Shown: positions 47,627 through 57,128, numbered from the stretch's first letter. The stretch is 64,000 nucleotides of DNA from Zobellia russellii (GCF_018728565.1 NZ_JACSOI010000010.1:85727-149726), one strand, 5' to 3'. The notes: a model not told the origin generated them from the sequence alone. Numbers and translations are program-made.

Positions 47627-48892
47627 ATGGTGAAATCGTTCATGTCAATTTTTTTCATACTTGTTGGGGTTCTACAACTTTCTGCATCTTCCATTTTAAT
47701 ACCTATGGATGCCGAGAGCCAGAGAGATCATCTAAAAGCTTACGGAATTACCTATTGGGTGCTAAGTAAACAACAAAAGGTACAGTGGCTTTTAAACTAT
47801 AGAGGCGGATCCTTTTTATTGCCTGATGGAGATGTTATCCGAAAGGAATGTCAAATACGTGGGGTTTCCTTTGAAATTTTATCGGATGGCCAGACACAAG
47901 GTATACTGGAAGAAATTAGTAGTCCTTCCAAAAATCAAGATGCCGTAATTCTTGAAAAGGCCCCGAAAATTGCCGTTTATTCCCCAAAAGGAAACCAACC
48001 TTGGGACGATGCCGTTACCATGGTTTTGACCTATGCCGAGATTCCCTATGTTACCGTTTATGATGATGAGGTACTGGGAGATAAATTGGCTCTTTATGAT
48101 TGGTTGCACCTGCACCACGAAGATTTTACCGGTCAGTATGGAAAGTTCTATGGCGCATACCGTGCCGCTCCTTGGTATATAGAACAAAAAAAGGAGGCTG
48201 AAGCAATGGCTGCGGAGCATGGTTTTTCTAAAGTTTCGGAGGAGAAAGGTGCGGTAGCGCAGAAAATTAGGAAATATGTCATTGGTGGAGGATTCATGTT
48301 CGCCATGTGTTCGGCTACGGATAGTTTTGATATAGCGCTTTCCGCGGAAGGAGTGGATATTTGCGAGCCCATGTTTGACAATGACCCCAGTGATGCCAAC
48401 TACCAAAGTAAGCTGGATTATAGTAAAACTTTTGCCTTCACGGACTTTACTTTAGAGCGAAACCCACTTAAATACGAGTTTTCTTCCATAGACATGACCA
48501 GCAAACGGGGCAACGTTCCCAAAGAATCCGATTATTTTTCGTTAATGGATTTTTCCGCCAAATGGGATGCCGTGCCCACCATGCTTTGCCAGAACCATAC
48601 GGCTTTGGTAAAAGGTTTTATGGGGCAGACCACCGCCTTTAACAGAGATGAGGTAAAACCCACGGTAATGGTGTTGGGAGAAAATAAACTGAATGGCGAG
48701 GCACGATATATTCACGGGGTTAAAGGAAAGGGCTTTTTTACGTTTTATGGCGGCCATGACCCAGAAGACTACCAGCATAGGGTAGGGGACCCCAAAACGG
48801 AACTGGAGCTGCACCCCAATTCTCCTGGGTATCGTCTAATTTTGAACAATGTTTTGTTTCCTGCGGCACGTAAAAAGAAGCAGAAAACTTAA
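47627..48892 (+). CDS. secreted protein often named 'asparagine synthetase B', function unclear
   Basis: This 421-residue protein has a signal peptide (KSFMSIFFILVGVLQLSASS), so it cannot be a cytoplasmic asparagine synthetase. I chose ATG 47627 because the promoter box ends at 47567 and an upstream frame lacks a signal peptide. The mature part has YVIGGGFMFAMCSATDSFDIAL and GKGFFTFYGGHDPEDYQHR, with an LHLHHEDF stretch; a class-I glutamine-amidotransferase-like fold is possible because of the GGG-x2-FAMCSA turn with Cys, but a full triad is not identified. Homologues are common in Flavobacteriaceae and I recall them labelled asparagine synthetase B without evidence in the sequence. Role unknown. 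Confidence 0.8.
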   Translation: MVKSFMSIFFILVGVLQLSASSILIPMDAESQRDHLKAYGITYWVLSKQQKVQWLLNYRGGSFLLPDGDVIRKECQIRGVSFEILSDGQTQGILEEISSPSKNQDAVILEKAPKIAVYSPKGNQPWDDAVTMVLTYAEIPYVTVYDDEVLGDKLALYDWLHLHHEDFTGQYGKFYGAYRAAPWYIEQKKEAEAMAAEHGFSKVSEEKGAVAQKIRKYVIGGGFMFAMCSATDSFDIALSAEGVDICEPMFDNDPSDANYQSKLDYSKTFAFTDFTLERNPLKYEFSSIDMTSKRGNVPKESDYFSLMDFSAKWDAVPTMLCQNHTALVKGFMGQTTAFNRDEVKPTVMVLGENKLNGEARYIHGVKGKGFFTFYGGHDPEDYQHRVGDPKTELELHPNSPGYRLILNNVLFPAARKKKQKT

Positions 48893-48931
48893 TGCTCTAG
48901 CTTTATTGTTCAAGCTTAATATCCTACTTGT

Positions 48932-51127
48932 CTAATAACAGTCCATTTTAATCTGCTTTCGGTTTTGATAATGGCTAAGATCCTTACCTAAATATGCGTT
49001 GCTCAGTTCCTGTAGTTCTTGTAGTACTTCTTTTTGCATGGCTATGGAACCACAGATCATAATGCATCCCTTATTCTTCAAAACCTCTAAAAACAATTCT
49101 TGATCTTGTTTAATTAGGTGCTGAACATATATTTTATCGGCTTGCTGGCGAGAATAGGCGGTTTTAAAATTGGTCAACTTGCCTTCTTGCAAAGCCGTTT
49201 CAATATAATCTTTATAAAGATGGAAGGCGTCTTTGGTGCGTGCTCCCCAGTACAAGTGAATTTCCTTTCTTTTTATATTCTCCTGTATCATTCCTAAAAA
49301 AGGACCTATACCCGTTCCGGTTGCTATAAATACTGTTTTTTTAGAGTTTTTAGGAAAATGGAAATTTCTGTTGTTTACAACCGTGGCGGTCAGTTTTTGT
49401 CCATCTTCCAGTTGATGCAAGTAGTTGGAACATAGTCCTTTTTCGTGCCTACGAATGCTGATTACAAGGGTGTCCGTATTTAACTTGCCAATTGAATATA
49501 ACCGCTCTCGTGCTCCATCGGCAGGTACGACCGATAATAAATCCCCCGAAACTGGTTTTGACCCGTTCAAATTTTTAAGGCTCAATAAGAAGGTATCGTC
49601 TTCAGGTAGTTCCGCTTTATGAATGACTTTAAAAGTGGAGGCAGGTTTTGAAGTGGTAACCAATTTTGGCTTTTCCAGATGAATGGGCAATCCCATTTGG
49701 TTGGCCCAAACCGAACACCAATTGTTGAAAGACTCAAAAGATTGGTCGTTAACCGTAAAGACCTCTTGTAAAGCAGTACTGTTATTTACCTCTCTTAAAG
49801 CTTCATGGGTTTCATAAGCAAACTGACAAAAATTGGGATAGGCGGTAGATCCAAAGCCCACTACGCTAAAATCAAAAGCCTGTTTCTGGGGATTCTTTTT
49901 GACCAATTGTATAAACTTTTCGGCAGATGCTGGTGCTTCTCCTTGTCCGTATGTAGCTGTAATGACTATTAAATGCTCCATTTTCTTGAAATGGGTGTAT
50001 TGGTTCATTAATGCTAAATGGCATTTTTTACCCGATTTCAAAATTTGTTTGTGTAACTCTTGAGCAAATTGAAGCGTAGTGCCCCCTTCGGTGCCTACCA
50101 AAACCACATATTCACTTTCACTTTTCGAATGCTCATTTTTGATCTTGGTTTTAGGCCTTTTAAAATAAACGATAAAGCCGGTAACCGTTAAAAAGGGAAT
50201 GGCTAGGCTTCCCAAGCCAAGTACGATGGACCATAGAATGCTTCCTTCTCCGGTGTGTAATACCGTAGCCCAAGAAGACATGACCTGTACGGTGGGATAT
50301 TTTTCTTCGGCTAAGATATCTCCGGTAACTTGGTTGAGATATAATTCCCTATCTCTTAAGCGGATGATATAGTAATCCTCTACAAATTCTGAAAAGGGGT
50401 ATTCCAGTTCACGTAGTTCGGAAAGAGAGGTAGTTTTAAAAAAGTCAAATTCCGTATATTTTTTAAAAGGTTCTTCTTGGATAGCATCAAAATCTACTTG
50501 TAATGAAACGTTGGAATCCGGAATAACATCAAACCGAAGAAGTGAAAGATATACGCCCGTAATGGCTAGCACTAATAACGGAAATAAAGAAAATCTGGCG
50601 TATACAACGTGATGGTATTGTGAAAAATTTTCACGAACAACGGGTGCAAAGAATTGCTTATACCCGCCTTGTCTCTTGGCAATTAGAACAATACCCGAAA
50701 TACTGATGAGAATTAGTAAAAACGAGGCGAATCCGATTAGAAAGCGCCCCGTAGATTTTAGAAATAACGATCGGTGTAGGTTTGTAGCAAACTGGAAAAG
50801 AGGTTTTTTTTGAATAAGATTTCCCAATTTTTCACCGGTAAATGGATCAATGTAGAATTCTTCATTCTTTCCATCTAAGATAACCGTAATGCTTACAAAA
50901 CCATTTCGGTCTCGTTTTACCGCAAGTACTTCTTCATATTTTGTATTGATATGTTCTAGGGTTTCCGACAAAGAAAGTTTATCTGCGCCGGAAACACTGT
51001 AGGGTTCAATTTTGTTGGAAATTGGTTCTACAGCAAGAATAACACCGGTAACCGATGCAATCAAAAGAAAAACAGAAGAGGCAATGGCAAAAAGCAAATG
51101 GCTATACCTCCATACCGATACAATCAT
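48932..51127 (-). CDS. PepSY-TM/flavodoxin/FNR fusion reductase
   Basis: This 731-residue inner-membrane protein joins a PepSY-associated membrane region (about residues 1-335, four hydrophobic segments) to a cytoplasmic flavodoxin domain (about 345-485, VLVGTEGGTTLQFAQELH). An FAD/NADP reductase follows (about 505-731: RLYSIG for FAD, FIATGTGIGPFLGM for NADP). Such proteins resemble sulfite reductase flavoprotein and are thought to move electrons across the membrane to reduce siderophore or haem iron in the periplasm. It is the last gene of the iron operon, 5 bp after the DUF2271 gene. Ferric reduction is inferred. Confidence 0.92.
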   Translation of the reverse strand: MIVSVWRYSHLLFAIASSVFLLIASVTGVILAVEPISNKIEPYSVSGADKLSLSETLEHINTKYEEVLAVKRDRNGFVSITVILDGKNEEFYIDPFTGEKLGNLIQKKPLFQFATNLHRSLFLKSTGRFLIGFASFLLILISISGIVLIAKRQGGYKQFFAPVVRENFSQYHHVVYARFSLFPLLVLAITGVYLSLLRFDVIPDSNVSLQVDFDAIQEEPFKKYTEFDFFKTTSLSELRELEYPFSEFVEDYYIIRLRDRELYLNQVTGDILAEEKYPTVQVMSSWATVLHTGEGSILWSIVLGLGSLAIPFLTVTGFIVYFKRPKTKIKNEHSKSESEYVVLVGTEGGTTLQFAQELHKQILKSGKKCHLALMNQYTHFKKMEHLIVITATYGQGEAPASAEKFIQLVKKNPQKQAFDFSVVGFGSTAYPNFCQFAYETHEALREVNNSTALQEVFTVNDQSFESFNNWCSVWANQMGLPIHLEKPKLVTTSKPASTFKVIHKAELPEDDTFLLSLKNLNGSKPVSGDLLSVVPADGARERLYSIGKLNTDTLVISIRRHEKGLCSNYLHQLEDGQKLTATVVNNRNFHFPKNSKKTVFIATGTGIGPFLGMIQENIKRKEIHLYWGARTKDAFHLYKDYIETALQEGKLTNFKTAYSRQQADKIYVQHLIKQDQELFLEVLKNKGCIMICGSIAMQKEVLQELQELSNAYLGKDLSHYQNRKQIKMDCY

Positions 51128-51132
51128 AAAAA

Positions 51133-51630
51133 TTATCTGTTTGGTACCATTCTAATATAGCGGATGTAACCTTTACCGTCTACTTTCTCTTTTATAGTTG
51201 CCGAATTCAAGTCTATCTCTGCATCTATGGCATAATATTCCTGGTTTTCTACAGCTGACTCAAAGCGAACCTTATAACCGGCATCAATATGAGAGGCGTC
51301 AAAGCCTAAAGAAATGATGTTTCTTTCGCCGTTACCAATGGTAGCGCCCGAAATGGCATCAACATTTTCTTTAGTGCCATCACTGAATTTCCACCATTCC
51401 TTTAAATCAGGAAACCACTCTTTATCATCTCCTTGAACGTAAAGCGTCTTTTCATATTTTCCTTCAGGATTTATCAATGAAACCACTACATAAGCTTTCT
51501 CACCTGTATAGTTGGTCATTTGAATCATACATTTGTAACTTACTTCAGGTTCTTTTATAAAAGAAGATAATACAAAGAATGCAGAAGCCAAACAAAGGGC
51601 ACCAACCGTCTTAAAAATTATATTTTTCAT
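51133..51630 (-). CDS. DUF2271 secreted protein (copy 2)
   Basis: This 165-residue protein has a signal peptide and the DUF2271 core YKCMIQMTNYTGEKAYVVVS and YVQGDDKEWFPDLKEWW. It is closely similar to the copy at 26902 along the whole mature region, down to the ending KGYIRYIR. Its gene is between the ankyrin and PepSY reductase genes with 5-6 bp gaps. The family is often found next to or fused with PepSY proteins, so it may be a partner of the reductase, perhaps as an electron acceptor or binding protein. No cofactor motif is visible. Confidence 0.9.
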   Translation of the reverse strand: MKNIIFKTVGALCLASAFFVLSSFIKEPEVSYKCMIQMTNYTGEKAYVVVSLINPEGKYEKTLYVQGDDKEWFPDLKEWWKFSDGTKENVDAISGATIGNGERNIISLGFDASHIDAGYKVRFESAVENQEYYAIDAEIDLNSATIKEKVDGKGYIRYIRMVPNR

Positions 51631-51636
51631 GTACTA

Positions 51637-53142
51637 TTAATTTAAAAATTGAAGATTAACCTTGTTTTTGGCCAACAGTTCATTTTCGCTTGCCAGGTCG
51701 TGTGCAGTTTCACCAAACTCTGTGGTAGATTTTAGGTCGGCACCGTTAGCTATCAAATACTTTAAAATTTCTGTATTTTCGGTTTTCATGGCCGCATAAT
51801 GTAATGGAGTATTTCCATCATTGTCTTTGGCATTGATGTCGGCACTAAATACGCTTACTTTCTTTAGTAAATCTAGGTTGTTTTTAGAAACTGCTAGATG
51901 CCATACAGAACTGTTATCTGCTTGCAGTTGTTTAAAATCAAAACCTGCTTTTTTTAATGCGGTTATCTTAGCATCAAAATCACGAGGTTTACCACGACCA
52001 TTAAAAAGGTAATAAGCCAGATTGTTGCCTTTGTCATCCTTAATATTTGCATCGGCACCTTTGGAAATTAAGTAAGTCACCACATCCGCTCCGTTATTTT
52101 GAATCGCAATGGCCAAAGCGGTTTGTCCTTTCTTATCGGCGTGGTCAATATCCATTGACTTTTCGGCAAAGTATTTTACAACCTTAAGTTCATTTCTTTC
52201 TGCAGCGTTTAAAAGAGGGGTATTTCCTTCGTCATCAATTGCATTTGGATCTACACCTTTAGATATGAAAAAATCAAAAATTGAAATGTCTTTAGCTGAG
52301 CTGGCTAAATTGTGCAAAGGATTCTGTCCTTTTTTGGTCGTAACATTGGCAGCAATACCTAGTTGCTCCAAATATTTGAAAAGGTCAACGGATGCATCTC
52401 TACCTTTACTTGCAAAGAAAATAGCATTTTCACCGGTAGTTTCATTCTTTGAGGTCGAAATGCCGCGTTCTATCAATTCCTTAAGAATAGTGATATTTCC
52501 GCCTTGTGCTGCGTAATGGAATGCCCCGTTACCATCATTATCTTCACTGTCTAGTGACAGACCTTTTTCTATAAAATAGTCTACAATTTTTAGGTCTTTA
52601 GCTCTTCCAATAGCCACTAATAAGGCGTTTTTTCCGTGGTGGTCCTTCTCGTTTTTTAACTCGGCACCTCCGGCGATAAATGCATCATATATAGTGAAAT
52701 CTTGTTGACCGGTAGCTGCCGTAAAAGAAATAGGTCCGTATCCATGGGAATCAACAAGGTCTAGATTGGCGCCTTGTTTTATTAAATGTTTTACAAGGTC
52801 TACATTGCCACTTGATGCGGCCCAAAAAACATAGGTGCGCGAATCGTGTGTACGCTTGTTTATATCATTACCTTGTTCCATTAAAAATTGAACGGTACTT
52901 ACAGGATTATTGCCAAAAATGGCAAAAGTAGTAGCATCAAACCCACCTCTGTTTGCTTGAGTAACTGAATGGCCCTCCTTCATTGTAGCTTGAATGGTAC
53001 TAATACTTGGTTGTTTTTCCCAATAGTCCCTATTTAAGAATGGATTGGGGTCTTTGGGTGTATTCCTTTGTGCGATGGCACTTAAAGAGATAAATGCAAA
53101 GCTGAGAACTAAGGCAAAAGTTCTGATACTATTTTTTTTCAT
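51637..53142 (-). CDS. secreted ankyrin-repeat protein
   Basis: This 501-residue protein has a signal peptide (RTFALVLSFAFISLSAIAQ) and about 12 ankyrin repeats over most of its length, e.g. NGNTPLHYAAMKTENTEILKYL near the C-terminus and RTYVFWAASSGNVDLVKHLI near the N-terminus. Ankyrin repeats bind other proteins, and periplasmic examples are uncommon. It is encoded in the middle of the iron operon, 6 bp before DUF2271, so it may hold together the receptor lipoprotein and the reductase. This role is inference; no catalytic domain is present. Confidence 0.9.
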   Translation of the reverse strand: MKKNSIRTFALVLSFAFISLSAIAQRNTPKDPNPFLNRDYWEKQPSISTIQATMKEGHSVTQANRGGFDATTFAIFGNNPVSTVQFLMEQGNDINKRTHDSRTYVFWAASSGNVDLVKHLIKQGANLDLVDSHGYGPISFTAATGQQDFTIYDAFIAGGAELKNEKDHHGKNALLVAIGRAKDLKIVDYFIEKGLSLDSEDNDGNGAFHYAAQGGNITILKELIERGISTSKNETTGENAIFFASKGRDASVDLFKYLEQLGIAANVTTKKGQNPLHNLASSAKDISIFDFFISKGVDPNAIDDEGNTPLLNAAERNELKVVKYFAEKSMDIDHADKKGQTALAIAIQNNGADVVTYLISKGADANIKDDKGNNLAYYLFNGRGKPRDFDAKITALKKAGFDFKQLQADNSSVWHLAVSKNNLDLLKKVSVFSADINAKDNDGNTPLHYAAMKTENTEILKYLIANGADLKSTTEFGETAHDLASENELLAKNKVNLQFLN

Positions 53143-53230
53143 GGCCGTGTATATTAGATTTCAAATTACTAAAACCATTACCGGGCTTTGTTACCCGATA
53201 ATGGTATAGTTTACTAAAAGTTATAATGGT

Positions 53231-54628
53231 TTACCAAGCGCCGATAAAATGGCTTCCTTCCACATTAATTAGCTCGGCACCTTTGGTTACAGTTCCAGTT
53301 TCCGTATCTATAACATAAATATTTCCGTTTTTACCAACGGGTGCTTGAGTAAGGTAAATTTCGTTTCCGTCTACGGCATACCCTTGGTACTGGAATAATT
53401 CAAAATCTACCTCGTAAGGAATATCGGTTATTTTGGTTGCTGTTTTTGCATTCAAGTCAACTAGGGCAAAAAAGCTTTCTCCTCTCCCCGAAATACCTTC
53501 TGCGGAACCATCATGACGGTAGGCTAAAACTGCTTTTCCGTTTGGTGCTGGTCTCCAGGCCAATACATAAGCACCATCAACACCCAAGGCATCATCTAAA
53601 TTAAAATCATACGAATCGTCATACAAATTGTCAGCTCCAATTTTTAAAATATGAGAACCTTCAGGATCACTCTGGTTAGCTTGGTATACGCTTCCGTCAT
53701 ACAAAAATGCGTTGATGCTACGGTAACCGTTGGTATTACCGTGTCCTACGCTAGAAGTAATTAGCGTTGGGTTCAATAAAGAAGGATAGTCCAATACAAT
53801 AGTTTTGGAACCAAGAATCTCATAATCACCACTATCACTTTCTAAAGTAGTCGGGTCTATCTTGCTTAAGCGCGCACCAATGTATAATTTGTCTCCAGCG
53901 GCATTAAGTGTTGGCATATCTATTCTAGAGATGTAGTAGCCTGCTGCAGATTCTTCTTCGCTTAACGTAATAACATGCTCTTCAAAGTTGTTGATTTGAG
54001 AATCCACTAAGTCTAAAGTAACAACGCCAATAGTAGAATTTGTGTGCAGATAGGTGTCATCGGTTACATCATCAGGGGTGTCATTGTCATCAACTTGGTG
54101 CTCTGTAGAGACGTAAACGGCAGCACCGGTTTTGTCCCCATCAAACAATTTGATCCATCTAGGAGCAGTACCAACATAAGGGGCTATACTTATTTCAGAC
54201 CCGGTTGGATTGAAAGTTCCACCACCTTCTACGGTATATTTACTGTAATTTCCTCCGGTATCTCCGGCATAACTAATATTGAAAACGGTATTGCCGTCTT
54301 CAGAAGCTTGTAGTCTTGCCGTTCTGTTAGATGGTGCTACAAAACCATTGTTAAAAGGATCTATTTGAACCGTAGGGTCCTTAGCATCTTTACTGGTTAC
54401 GGAATAAATTAAGGTTCCCCCGTTTCCGTCACCAGGGGTATCACCCATTTTGGCTCCGGCAATGGTTATCCATCTACCGTCTTCTTCGGTTTCCGTTTCT
54501 GTTTCGGTCTCAGTTTCTGAGTCGGTATCGGGTGTAACAGTACCATCATCGCTACTACAAGCGGTCATTAAACCAGCTAGAAGCCATACGGAAGCCAATG
54601 TTTTAAAGTTTAAAAAAGTTGTTTTCAT
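53231..54628 (-). CDS. DUF4374 surface lipoprotein
   Basis: This 465-residue lipoprotein has lipobox GLMTAC (Cys24) and then an acidic low-complexity linker (Thr-Glu repeats, near residues 34-50). The mature part has a WD40-like beta-propeller look (SVTSKDAKDPTVQIDPFNN, YVIDTETGTVTKGAEL) and matches DUF4374. In Bacteroidota this family usually pairs with TonB siderophore receptors and is thought to capture the ferric complex at the cell surface. It lies 18 bp after the TonB receptor gene. A 89-bp gap follows, before the ankyrin gene. Confidence 0.88.
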   Translation of the reverse strand: MKTTFLNFKTLASVWLLAGLMTACSSDDGTVTPDTDSETETETETETEEDGRWITIAGAKMGDTPGDGNGGTLIYSVTSKDAKDPTVQIDPFNNGFVAPSNRTARLQASEDGNTVFNISYAGDTGGNYSKYTVEGGGTFNPTGSEISIAPYVGTAPRWIKLFDGDKTGAAVYVSTEHQVDDNDTPDDVTDDTYLHTNSTIGVVTLDLVDSQINNFEEHVITLSEEESAAGYYISRIDMPTLNAAGDKLYIGARLSKIDPTTLESDSGDYEILGSKTIVLDYPSLLNPTLITSSVGHGNTNGYRSINAFLYDGSVYQANQSDPEGSHILKIGADNLYDDSYDFNLDDALGVDGAYVLAWRPAPNGKAVLAYRHDGSAEGISGRGESFFALVDLNAKTATKITDIPYEVDFELFQYQGYAVDGNEIYLTQAPVGKNGNIYVIDTETGTVTKGAELINVEGSHFIGAW

Positions 54629-54646
54629 GTTAGTTCTATTAAGTGA

Positions 54647-57061
54647 TTAAAGATTATTGATTATGCAGTTCAATTTTAAATAAAAGCCTCGTCCTGGTTT
54701 TTGTACGGATAGGTTATCATAAATGGCCTGGTCAAAAATATTCTTGACATCAAAACTCATTACAAAATTCTTTTTGGGAAATGTATAGCTCAATCCAAAG
54801 TCATGAGATATCTGTTCAGGAATAAAGAATTCCTCTTCTCCTGTAGTATTAGTACCTGCTGCGAATTTGAATGCAAATTCATCTGTATAGTAGGTGTTAT
54901 AAAATAGGTTTAAGAGTGATTTTGATTGTATAAAATCCTTGATAGTATACCGTAATCCGGCATTCATGGTAAACAAGGGAACGTTGGGAACATTTGTTTC
55001 AACTCCCGAATTTACCGTGGTTAAGCTCATGCGGGTTATGTTAAAATTGAAGCCAAGATTATTGTCATACGTATAAAAGAATTCGGCTTCAATTCCTTTG
55101 GATTCCGCAGTGTTTTCTAGATTGGTGTATTGAACAAACTCATCACTTTCCCTTAGTCCGTCTGCATTGGCCGGTAACCCTATTCTGTTTTCAATATTTC
55201 TAGCAAAGAAGTTAGAGGTCAATGTAAAACCGTGTTTGTCAAAATTGAATTTCCCAAGCCTAAAACCAATGTTAAGATTATTACTGGTTTCCGGTTGAAT
55301 GGTTAAGTTGGGGAGCAAATTGTCTCCTGCATCCCCAAAAACCTCATTTTCACTCGGTAGACGAATGGCTTTTTCGGCCGAGGTTAATAGTGTAAGGGTT
55401 GGAAAAACAATATATGAAGCCGCAAAACCGTATCCGGTATAGTCATTATCGCTTTGGTAAACTTCATTTATTACTTCTGTATTATCTTCATTAAATACGG
55501 GCCTAGTGTTCAGTACTTTTTGCATATACTGTTTTCCAAAAGCATTGATTTTAAACTTATTGTCAAACGCTTTAAGTTCGTAGCTTAACGAAATAATATT
55601 CTTGTATAGGTCACTAGTTTCTTGAAAGGTGTTTTCTAATAACGATACCATTTCATCGCTGTCTTCACGGTCTACACCGCTATAAACATGGTTTAGTAAG
55701 ACTTTATGGTTGTCATTTATAGCATACGAAAGACCTGAACGGATAGAAGAAACATTTCGGGTTATCTTGGCTAGTGTTGGCCCATTTTCACTTTGTGAAC
55801 CCCAGGTATATTCGTGTGGTTCTCCATCAAAACCAATTAATCTGGTTCCTGCCCATGTATAAGCTTGCGCCACCGTATCATTAATTATACGATTACGTTT
55901 GCCGTACACACCAGTAACGTTTACGTCTAAGCCTTTAGTGAACAAATCTTTCTTTTGATAGGTTAGATTGCCCAGTACGGCATCCGACTCTAAAAAACGA
56001 CCTTTATAAGGTGATATGGTAACGAAAGTACCGTGCTGTACTTCATTGTATTCATCAGAAGCGGTAACGCCCACTAAAAATTGATCGGCCCAATTAACAT
56101 TGGTAAACCCTATTTGGGCCATGCCTCCCGTAGACCGGTAAGCGTCATTGAACCTTCTGGCTACAATTGGTGTTTGAACTCCATTGGGAGCTATATCTAC
56201 AATAGTCCTGCCCCAGATTTTGTAATCGTTGTCCGAGTAGTTGTGAAAGGCTGATGCTTTTACGGTGAATCCTGATGTATCATGTCTATAGGCTCCGTTC
56301 AGATTGGTTTGCAGGGTGTTGAAAGATCCGTATGAAACAGATGCATTTAAATTGTTCTTACCTCCTTCATGGAGTACAATATTAATGGCCCCACCAACGG
56401 CGTCACTGGATAAGTGTCCTGGTACTACGCCTTTGTAAACTTCAATGTTTTTGATCATAGAAGGCGGAATGCTGTTCAAGCTAAAGGAAGAACCATATAT
56501 AGAAATAGGAATACCATCTATAAAAATGCTGACCGATCTTCCGGACAAACCGTTTAAACTGTATTGTACATTAGACCCCAAACCACCGTTCTGTCTAATT
56601 TTTACGCCCACTGTAGTGTTCAGTAGTTCATTAGTTTGAATACTTCTAAGCCCAGCTTCTTTGGTCTCAATTGAATTTACCGAGAAACCCTTAGTCTCAA
56701 GGGCTGTTTTCTCTGTTTTTCCGCTTACGGTTACCTCGTCTAGATTTTCCACATTTTCCCGTAGAGAGAAATCAAGGCGTATGCTATTTGTGTTTTCATT
56801 GACTTCAATAGTCCGTGACCGCGTGCCGTACCCGATAAAGGAAATCATTATCCTGTGGTTTCCACTGGGGACTTTTTCAATAGTATACGCCCCGTTATCA
56901 TCTGTAAGAACACCCAGTTTTAGTTCTTCTAAAACAACACTAGCAAAGGATAAAGGTTTTCCGGAAGCATCGGTAACAATACCGGCTATTGTTGCGGAAG
57001 GTTCTTGGCCCAAGACGGACAAGGAAATTAGAAATAGGAAAGCCGTAGCTAGGTTCTTCAT
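54647..57061 (-). CDS. TonB-dependent siderophore-type receptor
   Basis: This 804-residue outer-membrane protein has a signal peptide (MKNLATAFLFLISLSVLGQ), which fixes the start at 57061 rather than 57082. A carboxypeptidase-like beta domain (about residues 23-105) follows, then the plug (TTVGVKIRQNGGLGSNVQYS, VVPGHLSSDAVGGAINIVL) and the barrel. It leads an operon with DUF4374, ankyrin, DUF2271 and PepSY reductase genes, a set typical of ferric-siderophore uptake. The divergent AraC gene probably regulates it. Promoter box TAGTTTTG lies at 57128-57121. Ligand unknown. Confidence 0.93.
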   Translation of the reverse strand: MKNLATAFLFLISLSVLGQEPSATIAGIVTDASGKPLSFASVVLEELKLGVLTDDNGAYTIEKVPSGNHRIMISFIGYGTRSRTIEVNENTNSIRLDFSLRENVENLDEVTVSGKTEKTALETKGFSVNSIETKEAGLRSIQTNELLNTTVGVKIRQNGGLGSNVQYSLNGLSGRSVSIFIDGIPISIYGSSFSLNSIPPSMIKNIEVYKGVVPGHLSSDAVGGAINIVLHEGGKNNLNASVSYGSFNTLQTNLNGAYRHDTSGFTVKASAFHNYSDNDYKIWGRTIVDIAPNGVQTPIVARRFNDAYRSTGGMAQIGFTNVNWADQFLVGVTASDEYNEVQHGTFVTISPYKGRFLESDAVLGNLTYQKKDLFTKGLDVNVTGVYGKRNRIINDTVAQAYTWAGTRLIGFDGEPHEYTWGSQSENGPTLAKITRNVSSIRSGLSYAINDNHKVLLNHVYSGVDREDSDEMVSLLENTFQETSDLYKNIISLSYELKAFDNKFKINAFGKQYMQKVLNTRPVFNEDNTEVINEVYQSDNDYTGYGFAASYIVFPTLTLLTSAEKAIRLPSENEVFGDAGDNLLPNLTIQPETSNNLNIGFRLGKFNFDKHGFTLTSNFFARNIENRIGLPANADGLRESDEFVQYTNLENTAESKGIEAEFFYTYDNNLGFNFNITRMSLTTVNSGVETNVPNVPLFTMNAGLRYTIKDFIQSKSLLNLFYNTYYTDEFAFKFAAGTNTTGEEEFFIPEQISHDFGLSYTFPKKNFVMSFDVKNIFDQAIYDNLSVQKPGRGFYLKLNCIINNL

Positions 57062-57096
57062 AATTAGTTTAAAAAAAATCAATTGTTTTTATTAAG

Positions 57097-57109
57097 ATTT
57101 AGTCTAAAT
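57097..57109. promoter_or_regulatory. iron-box candidate C, palindrome ATTTAGTCTAAAT
   Basis: ATTTAGTCTAAAT is palindromic except at the central base. With its right flank its complement reads ATTTATTTAGACTAAAT, matching candidate A at 28358 over 13 bases. It lies just downstream of the minus-strand start point and in the -33 region of the plus-strand promoter. Confidence 0.6.
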
Positions 57110-57112
57110 AAA

Positions 57113-57120
57113 TAACTTTG
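57113..57120 (+). promoter_or_regulatory. -7 box TAACTTTG for the AraC gene
   Basis: TAACTTTG lies 67 bp before the AraC start at 57188 and abuts the opposing box at 57121. Confidence 0.6.
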
Positions 57121-57128
57121 CAAAACTA
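57121..57128 (-). promoter_or_regulatory. -7 box TAGTTTTG for the iron operon
   Basis: The minus strand reads TAGTTTTG, 59 bp upstream of the TonB receptor start at 57061. It faces the plus-strand box, so both promoters cannot be open together. Confidence 0.65.

Noticed and set aside
54483..54530. Thr-Glu repeat as a phase-variation tract
   Set aside because: The repeat unit keeps the frame and lies within a linker, so slippage would only change linker length.
54450..54650. Frame with Ser-Val repeats opposite the DUF4374 gene
   Set aside because: The repeats are the complement of the Thr-Glu linker codons in the DUF4374 lipoprotein.
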